Shown: positions 11,040 through 23,104 of the stretch, piece after piece
Position numbering within the stretch: position 1 is the first letter of the stretch
Layout: each line of letters opens with the position of its first letter
DNA from: Allodiplogaster sudhausi
Taxonomy: Eukaryota > Nematoda > Chromadorea > Rhabditida > Diplogasteridae
Reading direction: 5' to 3'
Length of the DNA stretch: 64,000 nucleotides
NCBI GenBank assembly: GCA_945643635.1
Contig: CALZFC010000010.1
Location: 1,788,501 to 1,852,500, forward strand
Notes under the pieces: generated by a model
What the model was told of the DNA's origin: nothing
What the model saw: only the letters and a program-made list of their open reading frames with translations
Databases searched by the model: none
Program-made: the position numbers and the translations under genes

Positions 11040-14000
11040 CATCAATGGGCAGTAAAAAAAGTGGGGAAGGAAGCCGACCGATTCCGCAGAAGGCGAATGA
11101 GGAAAATGTGTACTGCATAAGAGGAATTTCCAAACATACCTAGTTTATGATCACATGGAAAAGATTAAAAATGAAAAGGGTATAAAACACAATTTTATTC
11201 ATCTGCAAATTATGAAAATGAAGAGGGGATGGAACTGAAGTATTTTGCAAATGTTTTGTCTCCAAATTAAAAAATTTTAAATCTCATGAATGATATTGCT
11301 AATATGAATAAATTTGCAAACTAATAAGCACACTACGTGGTTTCTTGGGTAGAATGGTGATAAACTGAAACTTTTAACCCCAATTTGCATCTGCCAAACT
11401 CACGAAACATTCATCACTTTCAGTGAGGATTTCACGAACACTGCCAACTTTCATGATAGAAGAGATTCGTTGGGGCATAAAACACAAACAATTTTATTCA
11501 TCTGAAAATTATGAGAATGAAGAGGAGATGTAGCAGAAGAATTATGCAAATGTTCTCAGAACATTTAGATTCTTAAAAAAAGGAATACAAAAAACATAGT
11601 TTACAATTCTTCCCATTGAAGTTTCTATGTACATATATTATTTTGACTGGTTCGCCTGAACATGATGTGATACAGGAACTACGAATCAGAGTTAGGATCG
11701 AACATATTCTTTTTAAAGATCAATGGAAATAAAAGCAACGGGGAAGGAAGCCGACCGATTCCGCAGAAGGCGAATGAGGAAAATGTGTACTGCATAAGAG
11801 GAATTTCCAAACATACCTAGTTTATGATCACATGGAAAAGATTAAAAATGAAAAGGGTATAAAACACAATTTTATTCATCTGCAAATTATGAAAATGAAG
11901 AGGTGATGGAACTGAAGTATTTTGCAAATGTTTTGTCTCCAAATTAAAAATTTTTAAATCTCATGAATGATATTGCTAATATGAATAAATTTGCAAACTA
12001 ATAAGCACACTACGCGGTTTCTTGGGTAGAATGGTGATAAACTGAAACTTTTAACCACAATTTGCATCTGCCAAACTCACGAAACATTGAACTTCCATTC
12101 TAGGATAGTCACCACTTTCAATGAGGATTTCACGAACATTGCCAACTTTCATGATAGAAGGGATTCTTTGGGGGCATAAAACACAGTTTCATTCATCTGC
12201 AAATTATGAAAATAAAGATTGGATGGAGCAGAAGAATTATGCAAATGTTCTTAGAACATTGACATCATTAACAGAAAGGAATACTAAAAGATTGGTTTGC
12301 AACTCTTCCCATTGAAGTTTCAATATTATCTGAAAATGATGTGATACAAGAACAACGAATCAGAGTTAGGTTCGAACTTATTCCTTTTTAAAAACCAATG
12401 GAAAGAAAAACAACGGGCAGGGAAGCCGACCGAGTGCGCAGTGAACAAATGATGAGAATGTTTACTGCACGTAACCAATTTTCTTGGAAATGCTGAAAAA
12501 TGAAATGAAAAATCAAATTTTAATCAAAGTTTAATATTCAAATAATAAAAATGCTGAGGAAATGGAGTTGAAGAAATATGCAAATGTTTTGTCTCCAAAT
12601 TAAAAAAAGGAGAAATCTTTTGAATTAAATGGAGAATCATGATAAATATACATAATAAAAAGTACACTATCTACATGGAATCAGAGAAGAATTGTGATAA
12701 ACTAAAAACTTTTAACTACAACTTGTAGCTGTGAAACTCAATAGAAAAAACGTAGAAATTGTTTAAATTCTGTCATTGAAATTTCTATATTAATTTAACT
12801 GGATCCTTTGAACATCTTGTGATACAAGAACTACGAACCAGAGTTAAGTTCAATCTTATTCCGCTTAAAGGAGGCGAAAACTCAATTTTTTTGTTATATG
12901 GATGATTCTGTGAATATGTCCGGATTGAGCTTGCTTAAGCATCAGCAAAAATTTAATTTACTAAACTAAAAGTTAGAATAGTAATTTGCATCTGAAAAGA
13001 GTCGCCGGATCATGAGTTAAATATTAGTGGTTTATACAGAAATTTAAATTTAACATTAGTCCCCTGACCAAATTACGGCCAAATAGGATTGACGAGCATA
13101 TCATGATCATGACCGAAAAGCGTGAAATACCGTCGATCGGCCGTACAATATATGCCGGCATATTCATGATACACCAAACGGACGCAAACCGCCAATATGA
13201 AATCGACCAATCAAACGCATGTTTTCAGAGAAAAGGTTTCGAAGCAAAGAATTTGTCAAATTGCCAGGATCACGTTGCTAAAATGTACTGTACTATAAGA
13301 TCAGCCACTTCGTGCTAAGAGTTTCCGAGTTTAAGCCTCCTTTAAATATCAATGGACAGTGAGAAACAGGGGGAAGGAAGCCGACCGAGTCCGAAGTGGG
13401 CGAATGACGAGAATGCGTGAATTCCTGAACTTTAAGGATGAAAAATGAAAAGGAGCAAAAAACATTATTTTAATAAAATTTTAATATTCAAAAGTAGAAT
13501 GCGGCGAGAATGCATTTGAATAATTATGCAAATGTTCTGACTCCAAATTTAGAAAAGATAAATCTTTTGAATTAAATGGTGAAACAGGAATAAATTTGTA
13601 TAATAAAAAGTACACTAAGTTGATTCATTGAAGAATGATGATAAACTGAAAGATCTTGGAATGTCATCACATTCAAGGTAGATAATTTGAACATCGAAAA
13701 TCTTCATTGTAAAGCGGCTTCTTTGAAGTTATACAAAACAGGAATAACCTTCTGGCTCTGATTTATAAATTTTATCGTCATAAAACCACGAAATCCTTTA
13801 AAAAGGGATTTTTTTTTGCAACTCTTCCCAATGAAATTTCTATATCAATGTGACTGGTTCCTCTGAACATCATGTGATACAAGAACTAAGAACCAGATTT
13901 TAGTTCAAACTTATTCCGTTTAAAGATCACTTATTTATCTGGGCAGTAAAAAACAGGGGAAGGAAGCCGACCGAGTCCGAAGTGGACAAATGACGAGAAT

Positions 14001-14700
14001 GTGATTTCCAGAACTGAAAAATGAAATGGAGCAGAAAACATAAAATTAATAAAAATTTTAATATACAAATATTTGAAACGCCGAGTGAATGGAGTTAAAG
14101 AATTATGCAAATTTCCTACCTCGAAATGAAAAAAGGTATAATCTCTTGAATAAAATGGCAAAAGATGGATAAATTTTCAAAATAAAAAGTGCACTACGTG
14201 TTTTCTGGGAAGAATGGTAATCAACTGGAAGTTTCAACCACAATAACTGCGAAAAACTTTGATAGGAATTTCATCACCTTCAAGGCAGATTATACAAACA
14301 TTCGACATTTTCGTGGAAAAACGGATTCTTTAAGTTAAACAAAATAATAATAGCTAGAGTAAAGTTCATATTTATTCCGTTTAAAGATCAAGTAGACAAT
14401 AAAAAGCAGTGTGGAAGGAAGCCGACGGAGTCCGCAGAAGATGAACGACTCCAGGTACTAATTTATAAATTTTACAGTCTTAAAACATTGATATCCCTTT
14501 AACAGGAATCAATAATTTGATTTTGCAACTCTTCCCATTGAAGTATCTACATTAATTTGACTTATTCCTCCTAACTTGATGTGATACAAGACATACGAAT
14601 CAGAGTTACGTTCAAAGTTATTGCGTTTAAAGATCAATGGACTGTCCAAAAAACAGCGGGGAAGGAAGCCGACCGAGTGCGCAGTGAACAAAAGGCGAGA
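11040..14700 (+). repeat. Tandem array of 0.4-0.9 kb units between the divergent PTP genes, left arm (7 units)
   Basis: A GC-rich core GGAAGGAAGCCGACCGAGTC (with small variants) recurs at about 11065, 11740, 12420, 13372, 13958, 14412 and 14658 in the same orientation. It sits in units that also share GTGATACAAGAACTACGAA, TTAAAGATCAATGGACAGT, GAATGACGAGAATG and TAATAAAAAGTGCACTACG segments. The first two units are nearly identical for some 400 bp (11061-11460 against 11737-12115), showing a recent 676 bp duplication. The right arm keeps four units. No long open frame is conserved between units. The repeated core could be a promoter element or a non-coding RNA gene. Confidence 0.8.
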
Positions 14701-15099
14701 ATGTTTATTGCACTGAACCAGTTGGAAAGGATGAAAAATGAAAAGTAGCAGAAAATGTTTTCTATTTTAATATTCAAATAATAGAAATGCAGAGGGGATG
14801 GATTTGAAGAATTATGCAAAGGTTCTATCTCCAAAATTAAAAAAAAGAGAATTCTCTCGAATTAACTGGTGAAACACGAATAAATTTGAATAATAAAAAG
14901 TGCATTACGTTGATTCAGGGAAGAATGATGATAAACTGAAAGATTTGACTACATTTTTTTGTTCGTAAGATCACGAAACATTGCAGTTTCCCAGTTTTGA
15001 ATTTCATTTCGAGGGAAATTCGAACTTAAAGTGCATTTTAAAATCATTTAAAGGGGCTGATTTGACCATTTGGTATCATTCTTCCTTTCGTTCGCCTCC

Positions 15100-16350
15100 T
15101 GGGATCACCGGAAGACTTCTGCTGAGGTCTCTTTCTACTCGCCTCCCTCTCCATTTCCCCTCGCTGCTCCTCTTCTTTCCCTTTCTGCTTCTTTCTTTCC
15201 CCATTCTCCTTCAATGTCCCAATTCCCGTTCACACTAACTGGCTCTTTTCCTTTTAATTTCTCCCCTCCATCTCCATTTCCCACTCTCCTCTTTTCCCTT
15301 TCTGCCTCTTTATTTCTCCTTTAGTTTTTTTCACCTTAATTTTCAATGTCCCTATTTAAACTCCCACCCGCTCTCTCTTCCTTTCCCTTGTTTTCCCTTT
15401 TAGTTTCTCCCCTCCCTCTCCATCTCCCACTCTCTTCTTTTCCCTTTCTGCTTCTTTCCTTCTCCTTTAGCTTTCTTCTTCCCCTTTCCTTTCAATGTCC
15501 CTATTTCCATTTCCCCTCACTGCACCTCTTCTTTCCCTTTCTGCTTCTTTCCTTCCCCATTCTCCTTCAATGTCCCAATTCCCGTTCACACTTACTGACT
15601 CTTTTCCTTTTAATTTCTCCCCTCCATCTCCATTTCCCACTCTCCTCTTTACCCTTTCTGCCTCTTTATTTCTCCTTTAGCTTTTTTCCCCTTAATTTTC
15701 AATGTCCCTATTTCCACTCCCAAACGCTCTCTCTTCTTCCTTTCCCTTTTTTTCCCTTTTAGTTTCTCCCCTCCCTCTCCATCTCCCACTCTCTTCTGTT
15801 CCCTTTCGGCTTCTTTCCTTCTCCTTTAGCTTTCTTCTTCCTTTTCCCTTTCAATGTCCCTATTTCCATTCCCACCCGCTCTCTCTTCTTCCTTTCCCTT
15901 GTTTTCCCTTTTAGTTTCTCCCCTCCCTCTCCATCTCCCACTCTCTTCTTTTCCCTCTCTGCATCTTTCCTTCTTCTTTAGCTTACTTCTTCCCTTTCCC
16001 TTTTAATGTCCCTTTTTCTGCTTCTTTAATTTTCCCTTAGATTTCCTTTTCCATTTCCCTTTCAATGTCCCTATTTTCATTCCCACCCGATCTCTCCTTT
16101 CCCTTGTATTCCCTTTTAGTTTCTCCCCCCCCCTCTCAACCTCCCACTATCTTCTTTTCCCTTTCTGCTTCTTTCCTTCACCTTTAGCTTTCTTCTTCCT
16201 CATCCCTTTCAATGTCCTTATTTCCATTCCCACCCGCTCTCTCTCTTCTTCCTTTTATTTGCTTTCTTCTTCCCCATCCCTTTCAATGTCCTTATTTCCA
16301 TTCCCACCCGCTCTCTCTCTTCTTCCTTTTCCTTGTTTTCCCTCTCTCTC
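15100..16350 (+). repeat. 1.25 kb polypyrimidine tract upstream of the left receptor gene
   Basis: The + strand is almost pure C/T and is built from higher-order repeats containing TTTCAATGTCCCTATTTCCA and CTCCCCTCCCTCTCCATC. Several long frames exist on both strands because stop codons are rare in such sequence; none is a gene. The tract ends about 200 bp before the receptor start codon. A shorter version, 0.75 kb and polypurine on +, occupies the same place in the right arm. Homopurine-homopyrimidine DNA of this length can form triplex (H-DNA). Confidence 0.85.
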
Positions 16351-16561
16351 TACCTTTCTTAATTTACCTCGCCTATACATTCCTTTGAATAGCTTGCAAG
16401 GTTGTTCACTGACCCTAAAATGTACTTCGTCCATGACACTTGCCTAGAATCTTAGCCCTCTGAAACTCTTATCCTCACCACCCTCCCCTCCCCCTCCCCC
16501 CAAAAAAAAAAAATTATTACTGAGAAACTAATTTCCATCCCTTGCAGATCAGTCTATCTCA

Positions 16562-19500
16562 ATGCCTTTCCGCTTCCTTCTTCTGCTTCTCTCTCTTGCT
16601 CTCCTCCTCCAGCTCGGGCTCACCGATAAGACCGTTTGTTTCTCTGAGACTTTCAATTGTTTTTCCAGAGTTAATTAAACAGCTATATAATTTTCAGGGC
16701 GTGCCCGATTCCATCAAGACCAAATGCATGAATGATGGAGTCAGCAAAACGGAGCCGTTTGATTGCGATGATGTCAACCAGTTGTGCGGGCTCGACGTTC
16801 GGCTTAAGTTGGATGTCAACGGTATAGATCCGGTGGAGACCATGGAGAACATCGGTTGCGTATCCTCGCCGCAAGTCAACGACTGTGAAGAAGACAAAGG
16901 ATTTTCGAAACTAACTCCAAAGTACGCTTTCGATTAGAAATTATTTTCGGCTATTTTATCACTACTTTAGGTACGTCTGCTACTGCAATGGAAGTGCCTC
17001 GGACGAATGCATGTATATGGGCACTCAAATGAAAGTAATTACAAATTATATATGTTTGAAATTAGCGTTATAAAAAAAAACAAAAGAATACATTCTACTT
17101 CGCTCAGAAAAAGTTATCCGAGATCGCAGCCAAGATGTACAAGAAGAGGTTCCCCACGACAACGACTACAACTACAACCACGACCACTACCACCACACAG
17201 GTCTGTCTCGAACGGAGGGATAAAATACACATTGCGAATACAAATCCAAGCAAATATGTGAAAGCTCAAACTTGCTAATATAAATAAAGTACAGATCGGA
17301 AAGATTATCGGAAATAAAATTCCGACTAAGTTAGTAGGAATTGCGAAAGTAAAGAATTCGCCTTTTGAAATTTCAGGCTACCTCCACCACCACCACGGAT
17401 GCAAACGGCCCGAACGAGAGCACGACAGCCGAAGGCACCACTGCTTCCGGACTGTTCCAGAAAGTTGACCCGGTCGGACTAATCACACTTTGAATAATTC
17501 GCTAAAAATAAAACTGTTTAAAGTGAAATCGAATGAAGGGAAAACATGTAAAATGTAAAAAAAAACTAACAATATATCCTTTTGAGATTTACATCATCGC
17601 CGGTTTCGGTGGTCTCGTCGTCATTCTTTGTGAGCATTTTAACTGTTGTCCCTCTACCGTAATACCCTGCACAGAACCCGGACCCCCTATTTTACGGCCC
17701 GGCTCCCTTTGTCTATCTATCAGTGTCGATTCAGATGGAATTCACGAAATTTCCTCCGAAATATCTGCTTTGCCTCTTTTCAGTGATCCCCGTCGCAATC
17801 TGGCTCATCTGCCGCTCCTATAAGAAACGCAACATCAAGCGTCTCATGTCATGTCCGTTCATTTCTTCATTCTCACAATATGATTGGAAATCGTAGACCG
17901 AAAAGAAAACATTGAAATAATTGCAAAAGTTGTAAAGATAAAGATAATAATTCCGTTCTCCTTTCTACAGTCGCCTTCGAATCAATCAAGACCTTCGCCG
18001 AGAATTACAAATTGATTATCGAGGCGCGCAACGAGTTCATCAAGACGATTGCAGAGGACAAGAAGGTCTCGCATTTCTTCAATTCTGACAAGGAGAATTA
18101 TTTCTCTTCTTCTACTTAACATTTGGCATCTTCTCTGCCAAGGGACTCAAAATTGCATAAAGAAATGGAGTGCAGGAGTTTTAATTTTGCAGAATCACGG
18201 CAGCGCCCCAGAAGCTGAGCGCAAGTTTCACATTATGGGCAATCCGTCAGTTTTTATTAACCTGAAATTTGAAATTATTTTCAATGCAAAATAATGAAAG
18301 AAAACAAAAAAAGAAGAAAAAACATAGCCTTATTTGAAGGGCTAGTTTTGTGATGAAGACTCGCGTGGACATTGGCCTCGGCGACAAATTGGAGAAGATG
18401 ATTCACGCCAACTACGTCACAGAGGACAACAAGATCATCGCTTCAGTGGTAAGAGCAGAACAACGGTAATTAAAGGAGTAAAAGCCGTCTGCGTGCTTTT
18501 ACAATAAAAATGGCGAAAACATCTCTGATAAGTATTAGAGATGTTACAGATGCCCAGGGGAGACTTTCCCAGCAGCTACTGCCTTTGGGTCCTCATGGTC
18601 AACGTTGTCAAGCCAGGCGCGATTGTGCAACTCCAACAGAAAGTACTCTTCATTTTCGATTCTAAGACATTACTTTTTTATGTTCTACTAGTACCAATCA
18701 AAGACTCCTTGCAGAACTCTCCCTACCTGCCAATCAAAAGCCAACCCAACGCTGAGGGCAAGACGACCGTTTCGCCGAAGAAGCACTCGGCTCATGGCCT
18801 TTGCTGCGGCATCAAGATTCTCTGGACTGTCCGAAAGGTGGTTGTAGAAAACAGTAAATAAAACATTATGATAATGGAAAATAAATAAAAATAAATTATG
18901 TAAGATATTTTTTGCAGGCTGGCTTCGAGGCGCGTTACGTCCGCTTCAGTGTCTTCTCGAATGAGGACGGCGACACGCTCGGCTCGCACACTTGCTGGCA
19001 CTACACATTCGTCGCGCAGTCTGACCGCATTGCATACGCTGTGAGTGTGCTATTGTAAACCCGTAAAGTGTCGGGTGCATGAATGGCCCTTTATTGAAGA
19101 TTAAAGAACAAAATATTTCTACAATTTATTTAATTGCGCGCAAGTAGGCTGTTATGCTACTTACAGGACGTCCTCGGTCTCGTCTACGACAAAGCCGTCC
19201 GCAAGGACAAGCCCGTCATTGCCACCTGCGACGACGGCTTCACCTACTCTGCGCCTTTCGCCAATACGCTGGTGTGAAATCTATACCAGCTTTTTATTAC
19301 ATGGCATAGTATGTAAGTATGAACTACAAGTTTAACGATAATATTTACAGGAGATTCTCAAGCTCCTCACCAACCGCGAAGTGATTTTCGACAAGGTTTC
19401 TTGTTTTACCTTTTATCCAACAAATTATTATATAGAAAGGTGATTAAAGATTAAATTAAGATTACAATTGTTTAAAACAAAATTATAGTACCAATTTAGA

Positions 19501-20282
19501 GTGCAATCGTGAAGACTGCGCTGCACATTCGCAAGTCTCGCTACATGTCCATGGACTCGGCGGCTGTTAGTTAAATTTAATTTAATTGAAGGTAAACGAA
19601 GGAAATCGAGTCCAATGAATAGAAAATGAGACAGAAAACAGTTGTGTGATAACAGCCAAGAGAGATGAACGATTGGGTGACTCGCGGAGAATATTTAGAC
19701 ACCGAAAAAATATAGAGGAAATCAGATAATACCCGAGAGAATGACTGATCACTGTTCAGCACATCCCCTTCTCGCTCCTGATCGCCTCTTCAACAGTGCA
19801 GAATTTCCTTGGGGCCACCAAAGGAGAGAAGGCAGACGTCTTCAAGGAGTTCATCGACGAGTGCAACCGCGTCTATGAGTTAGTCAACAAAGCATTATTT
19901 ACTATGTGAAGTATGGTAATTTTGTCTAGCTAGGGTGGCAAAGGGTAAATCTCACAATCATCTAAAATTCTTCATGCTTTTTGCTAGAAAGCACATTGGA
20001 AAAGATAAATAGGATAGCACGTTTGTATAATTCTTTTTCTCTGCAGGCAAACGGCAGCAGTCGACGCCGTGGCGAATATGCCTAATTTGGACAAGGTATG
20101 CCATTCAATTCCACGGTCTCTAGGGCTTTGCACTTTTCTCTAGTTAAAATGATGTCTTCTAAAACCTAATCTACGAACTCTAATCCTGCTAATCCTTACA
20201 GGCGCTCCAGCAGAACGTCGATAACGTGGAAAAGCTGAAGGAAATAAGAAGACACGAGATGCTCTTTGAGAATATCGCCTAA
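16562..20282 (+). CDS. Receptor-type PTP pseudophosphatase, left-arm copy
   Basis: Exon 1 (16562-16633) encodes a signal peptide MPFRFLLLLLSLALLLQLG. Exons at about 16698-16920, 16970-17035, 17106-17200 and 17377-17470 give a cysteine-containing ectodomain (CVSSPQVNDC, VCYCNGS) and a long Thr stalk. The transmembrane helix spans two exons (GFGGLVVIL then LIPVAIWLICRSYKKR). The cytoplasmic part follows the PTP order: IHANYVTEDNKIIAS, then CLWVLMVNVVKPGAIVQL, then ILWTVRK and WHYTF, then KPVIATCDDGFTYSAPFAN, then IVKTALHIRKSRYMSMDS. In the signature the Cys remains, but the preceding His is Thr and the Arg six residues on is Tyr. WPD is replaced by QSD. It cannot be an active phosphatase and probably binds ligands or tyrosine-containing partners at the membrane. 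The stop is TAA at 20280-20282. All exons appear open. Confidence 0.75.
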
Positions 20283-20452
20283 GCTCATCGACCTGGGGAG
20301 CCGAATCCGACTGTGGTTTCTCTCCAAACCTCTCCGGATCCTCTCGTCGCCCCTTGGCGCTCTTCCTTCCTACCCTCTAACCTATTCCCTCTCAACTCTC
20401 AGCCTTTTGTAAAGTCCGGGCACCACTAAGGGCCCTTGGGTTCGTTCGTTTA

Positions 20453-20458
20453 AATAAA
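20453..20458 (+). terminator. Poly(A) signal AATAAA of the left receptor gene
   Basis: AATAAA lies about 170 bp after the stop codon, in a 3' flank that is conserved in the right arm. Confidence 0.5.
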
Positions 20459-20469
20459 AATGTTTGTTT

Positions 20470-20930
20470 GACAGCGATGACCATTATCACAAGGGAACTA
20501 ATGGGAATAATAAGTAAACGGAAAGATTTAAAAAAGGCACAGACAATAATGAAAAATAAAACGGCTTCAGTGGGCATCTGGATCTTGGCTTTGAATAATG
20601 GGAAAAGGAAAGGCTCAAAAGGAGGTGATTTTAAGAGTTTGGAAGAGATGGTCACAAAACAGAAAAGCAAAAGCGGCTTTGGCCTGCGAGTCCCCGAAAG
20701 GCCCTTCTTTCAACGAGTTTTTGACAAAAATTTCCGTCCCTTGCCAAAGACCTTGAAGAATGGTGCCCAGCCGTTATTGCCATCAGGCCTGACGAACCAA
20801 CTAGCCGAGTTCCATGGGGGGAAAACCGAGGATACATCTTGACTTGAAATGTTTGACAAAAGCCAGCGTCCTCGAGCAACGAGGGAATAGCCCAATTGTT
20901 GTGATGGACGAAGGCGTCTGAAACCGCGCT
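20470..20930 (+). other. Inner end of the left arm, non-coding flank
   Basis: This sequence matches the reverse complement of about 37415-37790, with a roughly 60-100 bp segment (about 20690-20760) present or diverged on one side only. Open frames on both strands (20468-20842 and 20652-20895) are not preserved in the right arm, so I do not call a gene. Confidence 0.6.
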
Positions 20931-21089
20931 GGCCTGGAATTTTACATGTGCTATGCTATTCAGATAGAAGAAGCTTTAAGATATGAAATTTGAAATCTTT
21001 TCTATTATCTTTTCATATGTTTACAATATGGTTGTATGAACGTGGTTCAATTCGAATTTGACTAAAAATTAGTGTCAGAACAGAAATAC

Positions 21090-21095
21090 TTTATT
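21090..21095 (-). terminator. Poly(A) signal of the UGT gene
   Basis: The minus strand reads AATAAA about 25 bp beyond the UGT stop codon. Confidence 0.55.
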
Positions 21096-21384
21096 CCGAG
21101 AATTTTACACAAGATTTACTCCAGCTTCGCTCTCCGTTTAGAGGATGTCTTTAGCACCATTTTGTTATGCTGGCTTAGACCCTGTCGATGGCTAAGATGG
21201 TGGTAGACGGCGAGTATGCTAGAGTAGGCGATAAAACAAAAGAGGGCTACGGCAAGCGAGAGGACGAGCAAGAAGAAGGCTACAATGTCGTAGCCGAGAT
21301 GAGCGGCCAGAGAGGTGTGCACACCCAAGGGGGTCAGTTGCTCGTGCAGATCCTGACAGGCTTTCAGTGACATCTGCATATCGG

Positions 21385-21560
21385 TATCTCTCTCTCTCTC
21401 TCGCTCTCTGCAATCCTATCTCTTTGCAGTTCTCTCTCTCTTTCTCTTTCTCCCTCTCTCTCTCTCTCTTTCTCTCTCCCTCTCTCTCGCTCTCGCACAC
21501 TCTCGCACTCTCTCGCTCTCTCTTTATTCCTCTCCCTCTCTTTCTCTCTCTCTCTTTATC
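21385..21560 (+). repeat. (TC)n microsatellite in a UGT intron
   Basis: Interrupted TCTC repeat between the last two UGT exons; the transcribed strand context is (GA)n. Confidence 0.9.
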
Positions 21561-22147
21561 TTCTCCTTCCAGTGCTCTCACCTTAAACTTGGCAGCATAC
21601 TCAATACTCTCGACGAACGTTCTGGTGGAGTCGTCCGGGCTGAGCATCAACTTCTGCGACAAAGAATGAGCGCGGGCGCGGTAGCTGATATTAGGTAAGA
21701 ATAAATAAATATATAATAAAAACTAAAATGATGCCAATTAGCAGAGAAATAATGATTGAATTAAAATATTATTCGAATTGTAAACAAAAATATATAATAT
21801 ACCTCGGTTGCCTGAGACCTTTCTCGAGAGCATCGCGGATATTTGCCGTTGTAATGTCGGTCTTTCTGTGAAAGGGAAAGTATTCGAGTACATTTCGTAA
21901 GTGTAATTTAAAAAAAATTATTATTTTTTATTTACTTTATTATTTTTTTTTTCATTCATTATTTATTAAGATGTACAATTAAGAATGTTCGAAGAAAAAA
22001 AGATGTTCTACTAAACTCTTTGTCTCATGTGCATAGGAATAGCTTCTGGAAAAGAATTTCCAAATAATTTAAGAGGTAAACGCGAAATAGGAATTTGAAT
22101 AAAAACACCAAGTTGCGGACATGTGTGGGTATGTGGGCGAAAACGTT

Positions 22148-22232
22148 TGCTTCCAAGCGGATTCGATCACGCGAGCTCTCGCTCCAGCGTCTGAGACTCT
22201 ATCCAATGAGCTATGGTGGCATCCCGACCTCG
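22148..22232 (-). other. tRNA-like sequence with A-box and B-box motifs, possible SINE head
   Basis: The minus strand reads TAGCTCATTGGATAGAGT, close to a tRNA D-arm/A box. About 33 bases later it reads TGATCGAATCCG, close to a T-arm/B box. The segment expected to pair with the 5' acceptor strand is not complementary, so a functional cloverleaf is unlikely. It lies in a UGT intron and fits a tRNA-derived pseudogene or the head of a SINE. Confidence 0.4.
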
Positions 22233-22356
22233 CGATAGTACTATACAGCGGAACTTTGTCTCACTCTGTACGGGGTGCTTCTTACAATTAGTTCTAAAAA
22301 TAAAAAAAATAATAAGAAGAAGAAGAATAAAGAGACTTGAGCGTGACTCCGATGCC

Positions 22357-22402
22357 AAGTTGCTGTGCACGCCACGATTGGTCGTGGCGTGCACAGCAAC
22401 TT
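22357..22402. repeat. Perfect 46 bp palindrome (21 bp arms, TTGG loop)
   Basis: AAGTTGCTGTGCACGCCACG-A is followed by TTGG and the exact reverse complement. It lies at the end of the UGT exon encoding VDQFHK, so half of the hairpin may be exon sequence that was duplicated in inverted orientation. It sits 125 bp from the tRNA-like sequence. Confidence 0.9.
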
Positions 22403-22524
22403 GTGGAATTGGTCGACGAAGAGAGGAATCGAGATGAGAGGGACGCCCGCGAAGGACGTGCGAGTTCAGACCGACGTGCGAAATGAAGGCAGCCACACGA
22501 GAGTCGTCTGCGAATCGGGGGATC

Positions 22525-22526
22525 TT

Positions 22527-22567
<41 letters not shown>

Positions 22568-22728
22568 ATCTCTTTCCCTCTCTCTCCCGCTCTCCTACTC
22601 TCGCTCTCTCATTCTCTTCCACTCTCTTACTCTCTATCTATCTCTATCTCTTTCTTTCTCTCATTATTTCTCTCTTCTCTCTTTGTTCTTTCTATTTCTC
22701 TTTCTCTCTCTCTCTCTCTCTCTCCTCC
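22525..22728 (+). repeat. (TC)n microsatellite in a UGT intron
   Basis: Long TCTC run with interruptions. Apparent + strand frames through it are low-complexity artefacts. Confidence 0.9.
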
Positions 22729-23104
22729 TAACAGAGCAGATCGGTCTGCGGCATCCAATCGACAACGAATACGTTGCTGCTAGCGTTCAGTTCCTCCCCG
22801 ACGTCATACTTCCAGACAACGGTGACATCGGGGAACATCGGAAAAAGGAAGGGCGGAAAGGAAAGCCCGAAAAACTTTTTGTACACGCCTTCATGCACAA
22901 AAGCAACGTGGCAGAAAAATGGGCGGCGAATAACATTGATAAAAAGAAAACATGAATAACCTTAAAAGCGGCGACAAAGTTGTCGACGACCACGCGCGGA
23001 ATCCGTTCGTTACGGACTTGCGAGCCGAAGGAGAAGAGAATGACGTCGCCTTTTGCGGACGCGAGGATCTTCGTGAACTTCTGACAGGCGACTACTTTTC
23101 ATTA

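Larger units (their letters stand above)
6440..20930 (+). repeat. Left arm of a giant inverted duplication
   Basis: This arm is the reverse complement of about 37415-48700. The match includes exons, introns, intergenic sequence and 3' flanks of two genes. The arms differ by many substitutions and indels. The left arm is about 3 kb longer, mainly because its tandem array has seven units rather than four. The outer edge is near the 3' flank of the soluble PTP gene and the inner edge is just beyond the 3' flank of the receptor gene. The divergence argues against an assembly or amplification chimera. Confidence 0.88.

Noticed and set aside
15100..16350. Several 60-138 residue Ser/Phe/Leu/Pro-rich frames on + and a basic frame on -
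   Set aside because: They arise from the polypyrimidine tract, overlap in all frames, and lack splice or start context.
20468..20842. 124-residue basic frame downstream of the left receptor gene
   Set aside because: The homologous right-arm sequence (about 37480-37790) has indels that break the frame, so it is non-coding flank.
22148..22232. Functional tRNA gene
   Set aside because: D-arm and T-arm boxes are present but the acceptor strands do not pair, so I list it only as tRNA-like.
22365..22955. 196-residue + strand frame rich in LSLSLS
   Set aside because: It reads through a (TC)n microsatellite and antisense UGT exons; the true coding strand is -.
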